A stretch of 64,000 nucleotides of DNA, from NCBI GenBank assembly GCA_949752745.1, contig OX457026.1:33719911-33783910 (forward strand), in the 5' to 3' direction. Made by a program: the position numbers and the translations under genes. The DNA comes from Protula sp. h YS-2021. Lineage: Eukaryota > Annelida > Polychaeta > Sabellida > Serpulidae. Position 1 is the first letter of the stretch, and every line of letters begins with the position of its first letter. Shown here piece by piece: positions 11,880 through 19,345 of this stretch. The notes beneath the pieces were generated by a model. It ran no database searches, was not told the DNA's origin, and was given only the letters and a program-made list of their open reading frames with translations.

Positions 11880-12337
11880 AACGCTGTCAGACTTGCAGAA
11901 CCTGCTCTACGAAGGCTAAGAAGCGACCCAAAGAGTAAAGCTTAAGCAAAACTGGCCATTTCTGCGATGACACAGCTGGCTGGTAAAGTTTGGAATCTGA
12001 TCAGGTACAGCAGCCTGAAAAGATCCTACTCCTAGACGAAATGAGGTGGAACTGGTAAGCTCCTCGATCTGAAAGAAAGTGGAGAAAGAGGCGCACTTCT
12101 TGGGACTAAGCAAGTGTCTCCGTGACCGTGCAAACTCAACCTAACCAGACCGAAGAACAAAATGTCGAATAATCACACTTCGGCTCCATAAAATTATCCC
12201 AACGCACAATAATAGATACAGTAATCCATTAGGTAGTGAATTAAGAAAAAATGAAGCCATTCGCACCTTAAACCAGTCCCCTTGCTGCAAAAAAAACGGC
12301 AGCACACAGAATGGCGTGTTGAACAGACGCCACGCAA
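11880..12337. other. No gene seen between DIRS-A and inverted repeat
   Basis: This segment has a 65-codon minus-strand frame (11,916-12,113) with no recognisable content. The rest is AT-rich with a short A-run. It lies inside the interval bracketed by the two flank-X inverted repeats. Confidence 0.45.
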
Positions 12338-12502
12338 AAAGGGAATGTCGTTTCTGCGAGACTAGCAGACGACGTCTCGGGCATCCTGATTGGTCGAGGG
12401 ATGGATGGAAGGTTTAGTGATCTTGAACGGTACCTCAAAAAGTTCTTTTTTATTTTGCGTGGTAAATATTACTGGAAGGGAACCCATTAAAAGTGGAGAT
12501 AA
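12338..12502 (-). repeat. Right copy of ~165-bp inverted repeat (flank X)
   Basis: Near-identical in reverse complement to 5,088-5,258. It ends at the MITE terminus CCCATTAAAAGTGGAGA, where it is joined to arm 1 rather than arm 2. Confidence 0.85.
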
Positions 12503-12985
12503 GCGAATTCTAAGCTTTTGCGAAGTAAAACCTTTATACTTTACAGACCCACTGGGGATTCCGTGAAAATAATACTCATAAAAGAGAGGACCGCTACTTA
12601 AAATATCCATCCGCTCTATGTTTTTCCATAACAGATAGATCTCATTATACGGCAGTTGTTTTATAACAACGGGACCATCAATGAAGGACTTCACACCCCT
12701 CTCCGAGTGCAACCGGGAAGGAAACTTGGCCAAGGATAAGAGAACTCCACTTGGACATTGTATCAGTGACAAGGACTGTACTTTTCCGCGTACTCTACGT
12801 TTAACGTTCCTAGTCTTTAGCGTATCTAATGTGTCCCTGTCCTGAGGGGATAAGTGTGCACACTCAGAACAAGTGTGAAGCAAGTCACACAGAGGGATAA
12901 TCAGATGACCGACGAAGGATGGATGCAGGACGTCTTATTCTTTCTGTGCTGCAGGCTGCCTTCGGTCATCTCTGAAGCAAAGCAA
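12362..12985 (-). pseudogene. Gag-C: fragment of a related DIRS gag-like ORF fused to repeat sequence
   Basis: Minus-strand translation from about 12,985 shows SEMTEGSLQ...CIHPSS and then IPLCDLLHTCSECAHLSPQDRD. This is clearly related to the gag-A N-terminus, but the first CxxC and RRNSG portion is lost or frame-broken. The 173-codon open frame 12,883-12,362 continues past the gag similarity. It then reads straight through arm 1 of the palindromic MITE and flank X, so its last ~55 codons are repeat-derived. The middle part (about codons 45-115) is not recognised. I treat it as a chimeric relic, not a host gene. Confidence 0.6.
12487..12531. repeat. Half copy of palindromic MITE (arm 1)
   Basis: TTAAAAGTGGAGATAAGCG followed by AATTCTAAGCTTTTGCGAAGTAAAAC. 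It corresponds to arm 1 of the full element, and no arm 2 follows. Confidence 0.75.
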
Positions 12986-13069
12986 AAGAGAGGGTATAAG
13001 TAACTGGTTGTAAAGAACTAACAAGTACAAAAAAACACTGAATGTCTGTACGCAACTAAGCCACTCGCA

Positions 13070-13300
13070 GTTGAATGGTTGGTACTAGGTAACACCAGCC
13101 TTGGTTTGGTGTGACCACCCTAGGCTTGGTCATTGTACCAAGCCCTGGATGTGTGCTTGGTACTTATGGCCAAGACCAGTGGTGAGTACGTAGCACCGAA
13201 CCTAAGCCAAGACTCAGGTACATAGAAGACCCCTTGCACCAAGGTCGAACCAAGCTCTGGTGTGTGCTCAGTGCTCGGTACCGAGCCAAGACCAAGCCTT
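13070..13300. promoter_or_regulatory. Leader upstream of gag-C rich in CCAAG / CTTGG words
   Basis: This block lies about 100-330 nt upstream of the gag-C start. It consists of repeated short words on both strands: GCCTTGGTTTGG, CTAGGCTTGGTC, GTACCAAGCC, GCTTGGTAC, GCCAAGACC and CACCAAGG. Its position matches the leader of gag-A, but the repeated word is different. Function unknown. Confidence 0.4.
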
Positions 13301-13609
13301 GCTAAATGACAGGTGATATTGGGAGTCTTTAAGGCTCCAGGTCAGCAGAATTGGCTGCTTCTGCTGGGTCCGGACACCGCCAGGTAACGAATCTCAGCTG
13401 TAGAGTTACAGGCAGTGTGCTAAGAGGCACCTAGCTACGCCGGCAGCAAGTAGCTTGAGATCAGGACAGATATCAGCAATCAGAAATGGCCTGTTCCCAC
13501 TCCTGTGATGCAGTCTCATATATTATCCAACAGTGAACCTACGAAAACTCCCAGTCGGCTTTCCCAAAAACGCATGTGGTTGGCACCGCACGCAAGACGA
13601 GAATCAGGC

Positions 13610-13775
13610 TTGGTATTGGGTACCAACGATTCTGACTGGCTCAGAACTAGACGGAGACTATTCGAACCATTTTCAGAAATTTTTTGTTTTGTATTGCGTG
13701 ATTCTTTTCGAGCTACATCAGAAACGTGTATAAAAGTGAAGATAAGCGAATTGGGAGCTTTTGATAAGTAAAAGG
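13610..13775 (+). repeat. Flank Y copy 1 joined to MITE arm 1
   Basis: The segment 13,610-13,730 (from GGTATTGGGTACCAACGATT) is a diverged direct repeat of 14,175-14,293. It runs into TAAAAGTGAAGATAAGCGAA (arm 1 of the palindromic MITE) at 13,731-13,775. Confidence 0.65.
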
Positions 13776-13794
13776 TTACTAAGTATTCTATTCT

Positions 13795-14020
13795 TTAGCT
13801 TGGTTCTTGGTTTAATTGTAAATTTACAACTGGGAGCCGAACTTTCGTAACGGAGGTGGGCCGAAAGATACTATGCCCCCCACTCTGAAAAGTGTGGGGC
13901 TGAGGCCTCCCCGCCCCCCCCCCCCCCCGATAGCTACGCCTATGCCTTTTAGTAACCAAGCTATATATGTATCTGATCTGTGTTTTACAACGTAGGTTAC
14001 CCCTGCTCCTTTTCAGTCTC
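13795..14020. other. No gene seen; poly-C tract
   Basis: A C-run of about 17 lies at 13,912-13,928. Apparent open frames here are interrupted or low-complexity. Confidence 0.5.
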
Positions 14021-14132
14021 TTAGAAAAGTGGAGATAAGCCAATTCGGAGTTTTTGCGAAGTAAAACTGACGTTTTAATTTCGCAAAACGCTGTTTTACA
14101 AGTAAAAACATAATTCGCGTTTTCCACTTTTA
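14021..14132. repeat. Full-length palindromic MITE-like element
   Basis: Termini are AGAAAAGTGGAGATAAGC and TTTTCCACTTTTA. The inner arms carry GCGAAGTAAAAC and TTCGCAAAACGCTGTTTTAC. It is the same family and length as 5,314-5,424. Confidence 0.8.
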
Positions 14133-14174
14133 GCGTGGCTTCCAGTCCATCCATTCTCAGTTGAATGAGGTTTT

Positions 14175-14362
14175 GTGCTAGGGTATCACCGATTCTGACT
14201 GCCTTAGAACTAGGACGGGACTATTCGAGCCACGTTGAGAAAATTTCCGTATTTTATTCCATGATTCTTTTGGAGTTACACGAGAAACCCCTATAAAAGT
14301 GGAGAACACGAATTACGTTTTACTCTTAAAAGAGTGTTTACGAAAATAAAACGTCTGTTTGA
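14175..14362 (+). repeat. Flank Y copy 2 joined to MITE arm 2
   Basis: The diverged copy of flank Y (from GTGCTAGGGTATCACCGATT) runs into TAAAAGTGGAGAACACGAAT, which is arm 2 of the palindrome, ending near 14,362. A still more degraded copy (TAATGTGGAGAAAGTGAA) follows at about 14,457-14,520. Confidence 0.6.
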
Positions 14363-14519
14363 TTATTAAATGATCCGCCCCAACTAGCGCGAGGCGCTTT
14401 GTTACATATTTCTGCTTATGATATCGACAGATATTTCGATATTCAGGAGAAGTTATCTAATGTGGAGAAAGTGAACTACTCATAAAAGGGTTTTAAGAAG
14501 GGTTTTAAGAATAAAAAGT

Positions 14520-14996
14520 CAATTTTTGTAATGACCCTTTTTGGATGAGATGAGGATGTCAGAGTGTTTTTACATAAAAAAGAATAACCCTAAAATTCCA
14601 ATCAAATAACTACTCAGGTACTAAAACCCTAGTATCAGCTACGCCAGAAAGTTTGTTTTATGTTTTGAAGGCATGTAGTATCTTATTTCATTACAGTTAA
14701 CGGTTTCTTGCAACCTAGTAATTCCACCGCACACACGTCCCAGAACAAAAAGGTCTCCCATCCGGAGGGCGGGGCGAAGGTGGAAGAAAGAAATTATAAG
14801 AAACATCTAAATGGTTCACCAACCTCTATTAGGGTTTTTAAAACCATTTTAGGGACCATCCATAATGTACGTAGGGTGGCAAAGGAGGATGGAGTGAGAT
14901 TATCTGTACGCTTATTTGGAATTATACAGGTCACGTCATAAATTTTATGTCCAAGGTTTGCTGCTAAGAAATTTCACTTGATAACATTTGCCGGTG
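14520..14996. other. No gene seen
   Basis: AT-rich sequence with no recognisable coding or RNA feature. Confidence 0.45.
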
Positions 14997-14998
14997 TG

Positions 14999-15065
14999 GC
15001 GTGCAAACAAAAGTCCGTGCAAACAAAAGTCCGTGCAAACAAAAGTCCATGCAAACAAAAGTCTA
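14999..15065 (+). repeat. 16-bp tandem repeat, four copies
   Basis: The unit GTGCAAACAAAAGTCC is repeated four times, the last with two changes (ATGCAAACAAAAGTCT). It lies about 370 bp upstream of the truncation point of the PAT/Ngaro-like element. Confidence 0.9.
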
Positions 15066-15431
15066 TTCCCATTGATTTCTATGTTAAAGATATTTTCCCC
15101 AGAAGGACGTTTGGTTGCACGATAGTATTCCAGATTAAGAGTTGGGAAATTGGCGAAGAGGTGGAGTAAAAGGGAAGGGCGGGGAAAACCATGGAATATT
15201 ACAAATGTCAACAAGACCGACGGGGGATTATACTAATAGGATTAGGGGACGTTTTTTCCAACAGGACTTTTTCCTGCATGGCTCCGTAGCGTGGAAACAA
15301 ACGGTGAAGACTTTTGCCTGCACCCAACACCGGTTTAAATGTTGGGTTTCTCTGAATATGATGCACATGGACACAACCTTTTGCTGTAGATTTTTCGCAG
15401 TCCATGGTTTGCTTCACAGAAAGCGTTTTAG
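15066..15431. other. No gene seen; 5' junction of PAT/Ngaro-like element
   Basis: No RT sequence is recognisable here. The frame of the downstream RT is closed by TAG at 15,429-15,431. This marks the approximate point where the element is truncated or has lost its upstream part. Confidence 0.5.
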
Positions 15432-16436
15432 GCCATAATTTGTTTCCTAGACGACTTCTTCATATGCGCAGCAACAGAACAAGAATGTAGACAAGCGATG
15501 GACATATTGCTCCAACTCCTACAGAACCTGGGCTTTACAATAAGTTGGGATAAGTGTGTCTCCCCCTCCAAAAACATCACTTTTCTAGGTATTAACATTG
15601 ACTCGGAATCCGGAATACTTTCCATCCCCAATCAGAAGCTCACGGACGTCGTTCGTACCCTTAGGGAGTGGGGAAGCAAAAATAGAACCGCTACAAAGCG
15701 TGAATTTCAGGTGCTTATAGGTCGCCTAAACTGGGTTGCGTCGGTTATCCATTCAGTGAGACCCGCCCTCCGCCGGCTCATTGACCAGATGAGCAAACTT
15801 AGAAAGCAGAATCATCGCGCTCGCGTCTCCCGTGATTTAAAGCTGTCGCTACAGGCTATTCTCGATTTATGCATTTACTTCAATGGCACGTCCTGTTTTC
15901 TCCGCAAGGCGAGGCCCGAAGCTGCATACATTGTGACAGATTCCAGCGGCGTTGCTGGGGCAGCGGCCCTAGTTAAGGAATCACGCGTTACCGATTGGCT
16001 ATATACACGCTGGGCGAGCGATTTTAAGGAACTCAATACTGCACATATTAACATAAAGGAACTGGCTGCGGCTGCGCTAGCAATCCATAGATGGGGCCCC
16101 ACCCTGTGTAACTCGGTTGTTCTGCTATATACGGATAACACAACAACTCTCCATGCACTAAATAGATTCGCCATTCGGAATAAGCAAGGCAGTGACATTC
16201 TGAGGGACATGCTAATGACTTGTGCCATTTTCAATATTCGGATACGAGCAAAGTATATTTCTACAAATAACAATAAACTTGCCGACTCAATTAGCCGTTT
16301 ACATTTGCTACCCCACGCAACGTACGTAGCACACCGAGTGCACATGGAAAAAATGTCGAATAATATGTCACAAGCGTCGTTTAATTTCATTATACAGGAG
16401 TGGTTCAGCAAGAGGCCATACTGGATGGCGAATTAA
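15432..16436 (+). CDS. Reverse transcriptase / RNase H, 5'-partial
   Basis: This is the C-terminal half of a retrotransposon polymerase. The frame opens just after a TAG at 15,429-15,431 and enters directly at the catalytic box CFLDDFFICAATEQ (residues ~4-17). The RT fingers and first palm motif are missing. RT connection and thumb follow (NITFLGINIDS around residue 50). RNase H carries its acidic residues in AYIVTDSSGVAG (~167), NIKELAAAAL (~209), LLYTDNTTTLHAL (~235) and NNKLADSISRL (~284). The frame is uninterrupted to the TAA at 16,434-16,436. An internal ATG lies at 15,498 but is unlikely to be a natural start. The recombinase frame overlaps its last 37 bases. Confidence 0.88.
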   Translation, partial: AIICFLDDFFICAATEQECRQAMDILLQLLQNLGFTISWDKCVSPSKNITFLGINIDSESGILSIPNQKLTDVVRTLREWGSKNRTATKREFQVLIGRLNWVASVIHSVRPALRRLIDQMSKLRKQNHRARVSRDLKLSLQAILDLCIYFNGTSCFLRKARPEAAYIVTDSSGVAGAAALVKESRVTDWLYTRWASDFKELNTAHINIKELAAAALAIHRWGPTLCNSVVLLYTDNTTTLHALNRFAIRNKQGSDILRDMLMTCAIFNIRIRAKYISTNNNKLADSISRLHLLPHATYVAHRVHMEKMSNNMSQASFNFIIQEWFSKRPYWMAN

Positions 16437-17380
16437 GAGCTTATCGTCGTGCTGCGTTCTCAGAAGTGACCAAGTCTGCCTACAGGACCCACAGAGATAC
16501 GTTCTTGCGATTTTGCCCTTACTACAGATATACACCCGTGCCCGCGAGCAAAATAACTGTCGCCCGTTTTAGTGCTTTTTTGGCAAGAACGCTGAGACCA
16601 CAGTCCATACGGTGTTATTTAGCAGGAATACGCGTGCTCCACCTGGAGCTTGGATATCCAAGCCCTACGGACGATAATTTCGTCCTATCAACGACGCTAA
16701 AAGGCATTGTCCACACCAAAGGTACGCAACCCAAGCAGAAACTGCCCATCACAATTGCTATTCTACAACGTCTGCACAACGTCCTAACACTTCAAGACTC
16801 GTTTCAGTGTTGTTTTTGGGCTGCATGCCTAGTGGCTTTCTTCTGTTACTTTCGAAAATCAACCCTCCTCACAAGGACGTCGTGCAGCCACGACTGCAGG
16901 AAAGACCTCTGCAGAGAGGACTATACCACGAGTACCGAGGGAGGTGTCATCTCCGTGAAGCATACAAAAACGTTGCAGAATTTCGACAGGAGATTAGAAG
17001 TTCCCATTCCATTTATCCCTGGATCCGTCCTATGTCCAGTAACGGCCATGTCGAAACACCTGGACATGGTCCATCTTGACAGCAACGCCCCCCTATTCTC
17101 CTTCCGCAAAGGTGCCAGCACTGTCCCCTTGACACACAGTCTTTTTGTCAACACACTGCGTACCCTACTCCCCCAAGTCGGTCTCAAAGCAGAGGACTAC
17201 AGTGGGCATTCGTTTCGACGGGGTGGTGCATCATTGGCCTTTTCGTGTGGCTTACCAACCTATATTATTAAAACGCAAGGGGACTGGAAATCGGACGCGT
17301 ACCAACAGTACCTGTCGGTTCCATTGGCCATGCGTAAGACTTGTTCTAGAATCATCGCGTTAAAAATGGGTTCACATTAA
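16400..17380 (+). CDS. Tyrosine recombinase, apparently intact
   Basis: This enzyme inserts the circular cDNA of the element by site-specific recombination. The open frame has 326 codons, within the usual range. The core-binding part includes TKSAYRTHRDTFLRF (~25-40). Catalytic boxes are visible: the arginine in CYFRKSTLL (~150), the lysine in SVKHTKTLQ (~188), HSFRRGGAS (HxxR, ~270), and GDWKSDAYQQYL with the probable nucleophilic tyrosine near residue 304. The open frame has no ATG near its beginning; the first in-frame ATG comes only about two-thirds in. Expression by frameshift or reinitiation from the overlapping RT/RNase H frame is therefore likely, as in other DIRS-order elements. Confidence 0.9.
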   Translation: MVQQEAILDGELRAYRRAAFSEVTKSAYRTHRDTFLRFCPYYRYTPVPASKITVARFSAFLARTLRPQSIRCYLAGIRVLHLELGYPSPTDDNFVLSTTLKGIVHTKGTQPKQKLPITIAILQRLHNVLTLQDSFQCCFWAACLVAFFCYFRKSTLLTRTSCSHDCRKDLCREDYTTSTEGGVISVKHTKTLQNFDRRLEVPIPFIPGSVLCPVTAMSKHLDMVHLDSNAPLFSFRKGASTVPLTHSLFVNTLRTLLPQVGLKAEDYSGHSFRRGGASLAFSCGLPTYIIKTQGDWKSDAYQQYLSVPLAMRKTCSRIIALKMGSH

Positions 17381-17436
17381 ACCATACCAAAATCTGTCCG
17401 ACCACTACTTCCCTCAATAACGATTGGGATCCTTTG

Positions 17437-17569
17437 GACAGTAAATTTGAATTGTGTCAAAAATTGTATGCATGTACCAGTTGATTTAACACGAGATAAA
17501 TCATGATCCCAATCGCAGTCGTTTTATTTTTAAGTAGCTAGAGACGCTTGCAAAATATCAAGAGTTTAA
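17437..17569 (+). repeat. B1 split direct repeat of PAT/Ngaro-like element
   Basis: 133 bp, from GACAGTAAATTTGAATTGTG to ATATCAAGAGTTTAA. Identical by eye to B2 at 17,932-18,064, with a fixed offset of 495 bp. It begins 56 bp after the recombinase stop. Confidence 0.95.
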
Positions 17570-17931
17570 TGGACAATTAAGTGTTTATTTGTTAATTGTG
17601 TTTAAACATGTTTTTTGTTCCCGCCTCCCTGTCTGCGGGAGTGGGGGCACACTACCGGCGAACGCGATAGCAGGCCGAATTATGGCCTCTATGTTTATTT
17701 TACAGATGTTCTTGCTTGCATGCTCACTCCTGAGTAATCCCCTAGCAGCAGGCACCGAGCCCCTCACACGCCCCCCTCTGTCTATTTAAACCCCGTCTCA
17801 TCTCCGGTGTGACAGATCACACCAACTAGCTTGCTGGCGGCGAATGCATTAGAACGCAAAAATCGGACTGCTTTTAACACCCACCACCCCTCCCCTTACA
17901 CCAATATATATATATTGTAGTTGTGTGTAGT
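17570..17931 (+). repeat. A2 segment of PAT/Ngaro-like element
   Basis: This ~362-bp segment sits between the two B copies. In this group A2 is a copy of the 5' terminal A1, which is absent here. It contains a GC-rich patch with CCTCCCTGTCTGCGGGAG and a short (TA)n. Confidence 0.85.
17783..17790 (+). promoter_or_regulatory. Possible TATA-like box in A2
   Basis: TATTTAAA is followed about 25 nt downstream by a GC-rich stretch (TCATCTCCGGTGTG). If A2 mirrors the lost 5' A1, this could be the element promoter. Inference only. Confidence 0.35.
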
Positions 17932-18064
17932 GACAGTAAATTTGAATTGTGTCAAAAATTGTATGCATGTACCAGTTGATTTAACACGAGATAAATCATG
18001 ATCCCAATCGCAGTCGTTTTATTTTTAAGTAGCTAGAGACGCTTGCAAAATATCAAGAGTTTAA
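17932..18064 (+). repeat. B2 split direct repeat, 3' end of PAT/Ngaro-like element
   Basis: Identical to B1 over 133 bp. The shared sequence stops at 18,064, which fixes the 3' boundary of the element. Confidence 0.95.
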
Positions 18065-19255
18065 CATGCTTTCCAAGTAGACATCATTAGCTAATTGCTG
18101 CGGGTTAAAACATGCTCAGACGCAAATGGCACTGATTTGTCACCGGACTTCTTTCCAATTTTCTGCTCAACTACAGAACACACTGGCTTCTGAGGGCACT
18201 GCAATTACCACAATCACCTCCATTTTGTTGTCTCAATTTATCAGAACAAACGCTGTTTATTACCTTATTATCTTGTTAAGTTCTTATTTAATTTGTTTGG
18301 GGATCATTGGTCCTTGGGTTCGGAAAGTCTTCGGTTCCAGAAATCGGAAATCATCGAGTATCTGCGAGATAATGTGGCAAAACATATGAATTTGATGCAA
18401 CTTCTTTCCTGTTAACCATTCGGATTTTAGCTTCATTAAAATGCCAAGCTTGCCTCCTGGTCAGAGAGCGTTGGCCTGTTCAACAATGTCTGCTACAAAA
18501 TGGATTGAAGTAGATATCATTTTGAACAGATGTCGTCTGAGAAATAATTGATTTTTTTTTTTCTAAAATATGGAACATTTCAATATCTGGAGAAAATTTT
18601 CTTTGGAAGAGTAAAGTGAAGGGCATTTCAAAGTGGTCGAAATTGCAAGATTAAAAAATTAAGTTTAAAAAAGTCGACCTAATCATCGCACCTAACAGTT
18701 CAGGTCAATCGTCTCGAGGCGTATTATTATGGTTCCCGACAATGCGCCTGGCGACAATTGGCCTAACCCATTAGCGTGCGAAATACGTCTCGCGGCGATT
18801 GGCCTGAACCGCAGTCGGCTATAATTCCCTTCAAAAACGGAGGGAATTAGAAACAACTAGTTACCCGAGGTTGCTTCCCTGGCAGCAAATGTTAAATATA
18901 AAGGCGGTTTATTAAGAAAAAAATGAAAAGAATTTTGAAACTGTTGAAAATTCTGAAATTTTGAAATCGACAATTATGGATTGTTGTCATACGTATAGTT
19001 CCGATATTAACTGCATGAGTTCAGGGATTATTCAGCATGTCATGAGGCAAAGGGGGTGCTTACGCTCTTGCGGCCTTTAATTTCCGGTAATCGAGTATTG
19101 GCCACAAAAGTTTGACAGATTCAATTAATATCATGATTAGGAGCATATTACATAGAAAGTGGTTGGAATCAGACAAACTAAAGAAATAAAGCGCAAAATT
19201 GTGCTTTGCGTTTTTGAATTTGTTGAGTATGCATTTTGTATGTGTGTTACCATGC
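18065..19255. other. No gene; contains a hairpin repeat
   Basis: No coding signal. An inverted repeat is described separately at 18,702-18,806. The rest is AT-rich. Confidence 0.5.
18702..18806. repeat. ~25-bp inverted repeat forming a hairpin
   Basis: CAGGTCAATCGTCTCGAGGC... (18,702-18,726) pairs with ...GTCTCGCGGCGATTGGCCTG (18,781-18,806) with few mismatches across a ~55-bp loop. The loop has a further GGCGACAATTGGCCTAA copy of the motif. It resembles a small MITE or palindromic repeat. Confidence 0.6.
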
Positions 19256-19261
19256 GTATTG

Positions 19262-19345
19262 AAAAACAGACAGAAGGGGGTGGGGGGGGGGCGTAATTTT
19301 CAGGTTAGAGGCGGTCCGCGAGGAGTGTCAATTTCGTTAAAAATG
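19262..19345 (+). repeat. Dispersed repeat fragment, copy 1
   Basis: Shares the block ATAATTTT...GTCCGCGAGGAG..GTCAATTTC with 53,398-53,470. A weaker relative of its first half is at about 23,300-23,345. Confidence 0.5.

Larger units (their letters stand above)
6090..11880 (-). mobile_element. DIRS-A: DIRS-group tyrosine-recombinase retrotransposon, decayed
   Basis: Reading on the minus strand the order is a short-motif leader (11,600-11,860), gag-like region (11,500-9,330), RT/RNase H (9,345-7,440), tyrosine recombinase (7,497-6,394) and a 3' region (6,090-6,320) rich in ACCGGTC-like motifs. This gene order, an RT with a YLDD box and a recombinase in place of an integrase define the DIRS group. 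I see at least three nonsense codons (10,560-10,562; 9,047-9,049; 7,237-7,239) and several frameshifts, two of them in homopolymers. The copy is therefore not autonomous. No DNA methyltransferase domain was recognised. The outer boundaries are approximate because true terminal repeats were not resolved. A second relative lies on the opposite strand at 47.6-52.3 kb. Confidence 0.85.
15432..18064 (+). mobile_element. PAT/Ngaro-like tyrosine-recombinase retrotransposon, 5'-truncated
   Basis: The order is a partial RT/RNase H, an overlapping tyrosine recombinase, then B1 (17,437-17,569), A2 (17,570-17,931) and B2 (17,932-18,064). A B1-A2-B2 split direct repeat at the 3' end is the hallmark of PAT and Ngaro elements, where A1 sits at the 5' end. 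A1, any gag and the first half of RT are missing here. B1 and B2 are identical over 133 bp and the recombinase has no stop, which suggests a recent insertion. Which of the PAT and Ngaro subgroups it belongs to cannot be decided without the 5' half. Confidence 0.88.

Noticed and set aside
16400..17380. Phage integrase or bacterial contamination
   Set aside because: The overlap with RT/RNase H and the B1-A2-B2 repeats show a PAT/Ngaro-like eukaryotic retroelement.
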